DNA of 9,424 bases from an uncultured Corynebacterium sp. (GTDB taxonomy: Bacteria; Actinomycetota; Actinomycetes; Mycobacteriales; Mycobacteriaceae). Below the pieces are notes generated by a model. The model saw only the letters and a list, made by a program, of their open reading frames with translations. It ran no database searches and was not told the origin of the DNA. The stretch is taken from positions 1 through 9,424 of the forward strand of contig NZ_CALTVG010000072.1 in NCBI RefSeq assembly GCF_943912665.1, in the 5' to 3' direction. Made by a program: the position numbers and the translations under genes. Positions 7,158-9,424 of this stretch are shown here, piece by piece (the stretch's first letter is position 1; every line of letters begins with the position of its first letter).

Positions 7158-8486
7158 TCACCGTTCGGAGTAGCGAGAGCGCAGCTGCTTGGCGACGTCC
7201 TCAAGGCTCGCCCCCGCCGTTTCCGGCACCAGCGCCCGCGTATATCCCACCGCGACGAGCCCCAGCACCGCGAAGATTCCAAAGGCCAACGAGCCGCCGA
7301 GCCACTCGACGACCGGCAGGAAGAACTGCGCGACCACCCAGTTGCTCACCCACAGCGCCAGCCCGGCAATGCCCATGCCCACGCCGCGGACCGCGGGCGG
7401 CACGATCTCCGACATCAGCAGCCACGTCGCCGGGGAGACCGCCGCCTGCTGGAAGGCGATGAACGCCGCCATGCAGGCCAGCGACACCAGGGCCATGGCC
7501 GTGGACGTGTGGGCGAAGTGATAGGCCACGGCCAGCACCACGAGCGAGACCACGTTGCCGCTCAAGCCCGCGAGGAGCAGCCGCCGGCGCCCCAGGCGGT
7601 CCACCACGCGCATGCCAACCACGCACGCGGCCACCGACACCGCGCCAATGACCATCGACGTGTACACCGAATTGGCGGTGGAAATGCCCACCTGGTTCAT
7701 CATGGTGGGCGCGAAGTACACGATGGCGTTAACACCTGTAATCTGCTGGGTCAGCCCCATGAGCATGGCGAGCGCTATGGCCCAGCGCATCCAGCGGTGG
7801 CGTCGGAAAGCGCGCCATTCGCCCGTGCTCGGCCGCCCGTTGTGTTCCAGTTCGGCTCCCCGCGCACCGACCCGGGCGCTCACCGCGGCGGCGTCGTCCG
7901 CGCGGCCCTGAGCTATAAGCCAGGCCGGGGTGTCCGGGAGGAAGAACATGCCAAGCGCCAGCGCGGCGCCCGGAACCGCCGCCAGACCGAGCATCCAGTG
8001 CCAGCTCCCGCTGGCGGCCAGCAGCGAGTTCACCCCGTATGCCAGCAGCTGCCCGACGACGATCATGAGCGTATTGAGCGAGACCATCCGGCCCCGCACG
8101 GCCGCCGGAGTGATTTCGGAGATGTACATCGGGGAAACGATGGACACCGCGCCCACCGCCACGCCGAGGAACGTGCGGGCGGCGGCGAGCTCAGTAGCCG
8201 AGCTCGACAGCGCACACCACACGGACCCCGCCACGAAGATGAGTCCGCCGGCGATGAGCGTGCGGCGCCGCCCGATGCTGCCCGCCACACGCCCGGCCAC
8301 GAGCGCGCCGACCGCCGCGCCGACCAGCAGCATCGAGGTCACCAGCCCCTCCTCGTGGGCGGACATGCCGAATTCCGGCCCGACGAAGAGGAGGGCGCCG
8401 GACATCACACCGGTGTCGTAGCCGAAGAGGAGGCCGCCCAGGGCGGCTACCCCGGCGACGAGCACGACATAAGTATCACTGTTCAC
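7158..8486 (-). CDS. MFS transporter, sugar porter family
   Basis: This is a 442-residue inner-membrane proton symporter or facilitator of the sugar porter family, with about 12 hydrophobic segments and a hydrophilic central loop near 190-232. Family motifs appear in order: [16 protein letters not shown] (17-32), GRRRT (72-76) between helices 2 and 3, [12 protein letters not shown] (123-134), and PDTPAWL (184-190), a variant of the PESPRWL motif. [14 protein letters not shown] (247-260), DRLGRRRLL (296-304), [10 protein letters not shown] (359-368) and PETAG (421-425) follow. The QQITG and PETxG motifs point to a monosaccharide, polyol or inositol-type substrate, but which one cannot be told. 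The start is a GTG at 8484-8486 with only a weak GGGA site. I do not recall this gene between rpmJ and nadE in C. glutamicum, so it may be a lineage-specific insertion. Its start lies 27 bp from the divergent nadE. Confidence 0.9.
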   Translation of the reverse strand: MNSDTYVVLVAGVAALGGLLFGYDTGVMSGALLFVGPEFGMSAHEEGLVTSMLLVGAAVGALVAGRVAGSIGRRRTLIAGGLIFVAGSVWCALSSSATELAAARTFLGVAVGAVSIVSPMYISEITPAAVRGRMVSLNTLMIVVGQLLAYGVNSLLAASGSWHWMLGLAAVPGAALALGMFFLPDTPAWLIAQGRADDAAAVSARVGARGAELEHNGRPSTGEWRAFRRHRWMRWAIALAMLMGLTQQITGVNAIVYFAPTMMNQVGISTANSVYTSMVIGAVSVAACVVGMRVVDRLGRRRLLLAGLSGNVVSLVVLAVAYHFAHTSTAMALVSLACMAAFIAFQQAAVSPATWLLMSEIVPPAVRGVGMGIAGLALWVSNWVVAQFFLPVVEWLGGSLAFGIFAVLGLVAVGYTRALVPETAGASLEDVAKQLRSRYSER

Positions 8487-8513
8487 GAGTTCCCATTCTC
8501 GCAGGCGGCTACC
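8487..8513. promoter_or_regulatory. 27-bp divergent junction between transporter and nadE
   Basis: The two start codons are separated by only 27 bp, holding the nadE ribosome site (AGGCGG, about 8502-8507) and a weak GGGA for the transporter. Each gene's promoter must therefore lie inside the other's coding region. For nadE a possible -10 is the TAAGTAT patch near 8471-8477. For the transporter, TATGAT (8561-8556) is seen on the minus strand. Neither has a convincing -35. Confidence 0.4.
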
Positions 8514-9332
8514 ATGGGCGTCATGTCACACGAATCCGCAGAACTGCAGCACGACATCATAAAAGCCCTGGGTGTCAAGCCCTGTATCGATCCAGCAGAA
8601 GAGGTTGAGCGCCGCGTCACATTCTTAGTTGACTACCTGCGCACCACCGGCGCGAAGGGCTTTGTCCTGGGAATTTCTGGCGGCCAGGATTCCACCTTGG
8701 CCGGACGTCTGGCGCAGCTGGCGGTCTCCCGCGTCGACGGCGCGCACTTCTGGGCCGTGCGGCTTCCCCACGGCGTGCAGGCCGACGAGGACGATGCGCA
8801 GATTGCCCTCGACTTCATCCAGCCCGACTACCGCCTCACCGTCAACATCGCGGACGCCACCGCGGCTCTCGACGGCGCCGTGGCCAGCGCCCTGCAGCAG
8901 GACTCGCTGGGAGATTTCAACCGGGGCAACCTCAAGGCGCGCCTGCGCATGACCGCGCAGTATGCGCTGGCCGGCGAGGTCGGCGCGCTGGTCATCGGCA
9001 CCGACCACGCCGCGGAAAACGTCACTGCCTTCTTCACCAAGTGGGGCGACGGCGCTGCCGACATCCTTCCCCTCGCCGGGCTCAACAAGCGCCAGGGCGC
9101 GCAGCTCCTGGAGCACCTCGGCGCGCCGGAGTCCACGTGGAAGAAGGTCCCCACCGCGGACTTGGAGGACGACCGCCCACTGCTTTCCGACGAAGAAGCC
9201 CTCGGCGTCACCTACACCCATATCGACGATTACCTCGAGGGCAAGGCCGTGCCTGCCGACGCCCAATCGCGCATCGAAACCCTCTGGTGCCGCGGCACCC
9301 ACAAGCGCATCATGCCGCCCGGCCCGCAATAA
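8514..9332 (+). CDS. nadE: Ammonia-dependent NAD+ synthetase
   Basis: NadE adenylates nicotinic acid adenine dinucleotide with ATP and amidates it with ammonia to form NAD+, the last step of NAD biosynthesis in the cytoplasm. The 272-residue length and lack of an N-terminal nitrilase-like domain mark it as the NH3-dependent form. The ATP-pyrophosphatase P-loop is SGGQDS (55-60) within [38 protein letters not shown] (about 163-183) carries NaAD and ATP contacts and metal-binding acidic residues. LAGLNKRQ (187-194) and [10 protein letters not shown] (213-222) complete the family pattern, and HKRIMPP closes the protein. ATG 8514-8516 is chosen because AGGCGG precedes it at a normal distance; an in-frame ATG at 8523 is possible. 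The long open frame upstream to 7509 is antisense to the transporter and is not coding. No clear terminator follows the TAA. Confidence 0.95.
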   Translation: MGVMSHESAELQHDIIKALGVKPCIDPAEEVERRVTFLVDYLRTTGAKGFVLGISGGQDSTLAGRLAQLAVSRVDGAHFWAVRLPHGVQADEDDAQIALDFIQPDYRLTVNIADATAALDGAVASALQQDSLGDFNRGNLKARLRMTAQYALAGEVGALVIGTDHAAENVTAFFTKWGDGAADILPLAGLNKRQGAQLLEHLGAPESTWKKVPTADLEDDRPLLSDEEALGVTYTHIDDYLEGKAVPADAQSRIETLWCRGTHKRIMPPGPQ

Positions 9333-9380
9333 TCCGCCTCCGGTTGCAGGCTCCCCCAGGGTGCTTTAACCTCAGTGCCC

Positions 9381-9424
9381 ATGGGGGTATTAGAAACCTA
9401 CTTCCACTACCGCAACTCGGGGAT
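9381..9424 (+). CDS. Possible start of an unidentified gene, cut by window edge
   Basis: ATG at 9381-9383 opens a frame reading MGVLETYFHYRNSG to the window end. Fourteen codons are too few to name a family. An in-frame GTG two codons earlier (9375) is an alternative. No Shine-Dalgarno sequence is seen. TTTAAC (9365-9370) could be a -10 for a leaderless or near-leaderless transcript, a common arrangement in Corynebacterium. Real coding status is uncertain. Confidence 0.4.
   Translation, partial: MGVLETYFHYRNSG

Noticed and set aside
7509..8513. Long upstream in-frame extension of nadE
   Set aside because: It is antisense to the well-supported sugar transporter and reads as low-complexity His/Arg/Gly-rich sequence. 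The NadE family begins near 8514 and has no such N-terminal domain.
8556..8578. TTGACA and TATGAT on the minus strand as a transporter promoter
   Set aside because: Both hexamers look good, but they are only 11 bp apart, too close for a sigma-70-type promoter. TATGAT alone is noted as a possible -10.

Overview
The window looks like a chromosomal segment from a Corynebacterium species. The evidence is a GC-rich actinobacterial coding style, a class Ib ribonucleotide reductase split into nrdHIE and a separate nrdF, a CtaD N-terminus of the actinobacterial aa3 oxidase type, a 40-residue cysteine-free L36, and a gene order (ctaD, nrdF, GntR regulator, nrdE-nrdI-nrdH, rpmJ, nadE) that I recall from C. 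glutamicum. Identification rests on recalled family features and visible motifs; no search was run.

Layout: (1) 1-268, minus: 5' part of ctaD, cut by the window edge. (2) 269-677: non-coding, with a probable ctaD promoter region and an intrinsic terminator for nrdF. (3) 678-1667, minus: nrdF, the manganese/tyrosyl-radical subunit. (4) 1668-1834: divergent control region with a hairpin, a possible GntR operator and a -10 element. (5) 1835-2557, plus: FadR-type GntR regulator whose stop codon overlaps that of nrdE. (6) 5470 down to 2554, minus: nrdH-nrdI-nrdE operon, preceded by two 16-bp NrdR boxes over its promoter. (7) 5666-5867: non-coding, ending in the lipase terminator. (8) 5868-6761, minus: secreted lipase-like alpha/beta hydrolase with a near-consensus promoter. 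(9) 6912-7034, minus: rpmJ for zinc-free L36, with promoter, leader hairpin and a strong terminator. (10) 7158-8486, minus: sugar-porter-family MFS transporter. (11) 8514-9332, plus: ammonia-dependent NAD synthetase nadE, diverging from the transporter across 27 bp. (12) 9381-9424, plus: possible start of another gene.

How the parts fit: NrdE and NrdF form the ribonucleotide reductase. NrdI is the flavodoxin-like activator of the NrdF metallocofactor, and NrdH is the glutaredoxin-like electron donor to NrdE. The operon is probably repressed by NrdR, encoded elsewhere. A carbon-source-type GntR regulator sits between the two RNR transcription units, divergent from nrdF and convergent with nrdE. 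The remaining genes are housekeeping or metabolic.

I see no mobile element, CRISPR array, tRNA or rRNA, and no evidence for a wholly new system. The most useful leads are regulatory: the NrdR box pair, the nrdF/gntR divergent region, the repeat-containing nrdHIE leader, the overlapping convergent stops and the very short nadE/transporter divergence.
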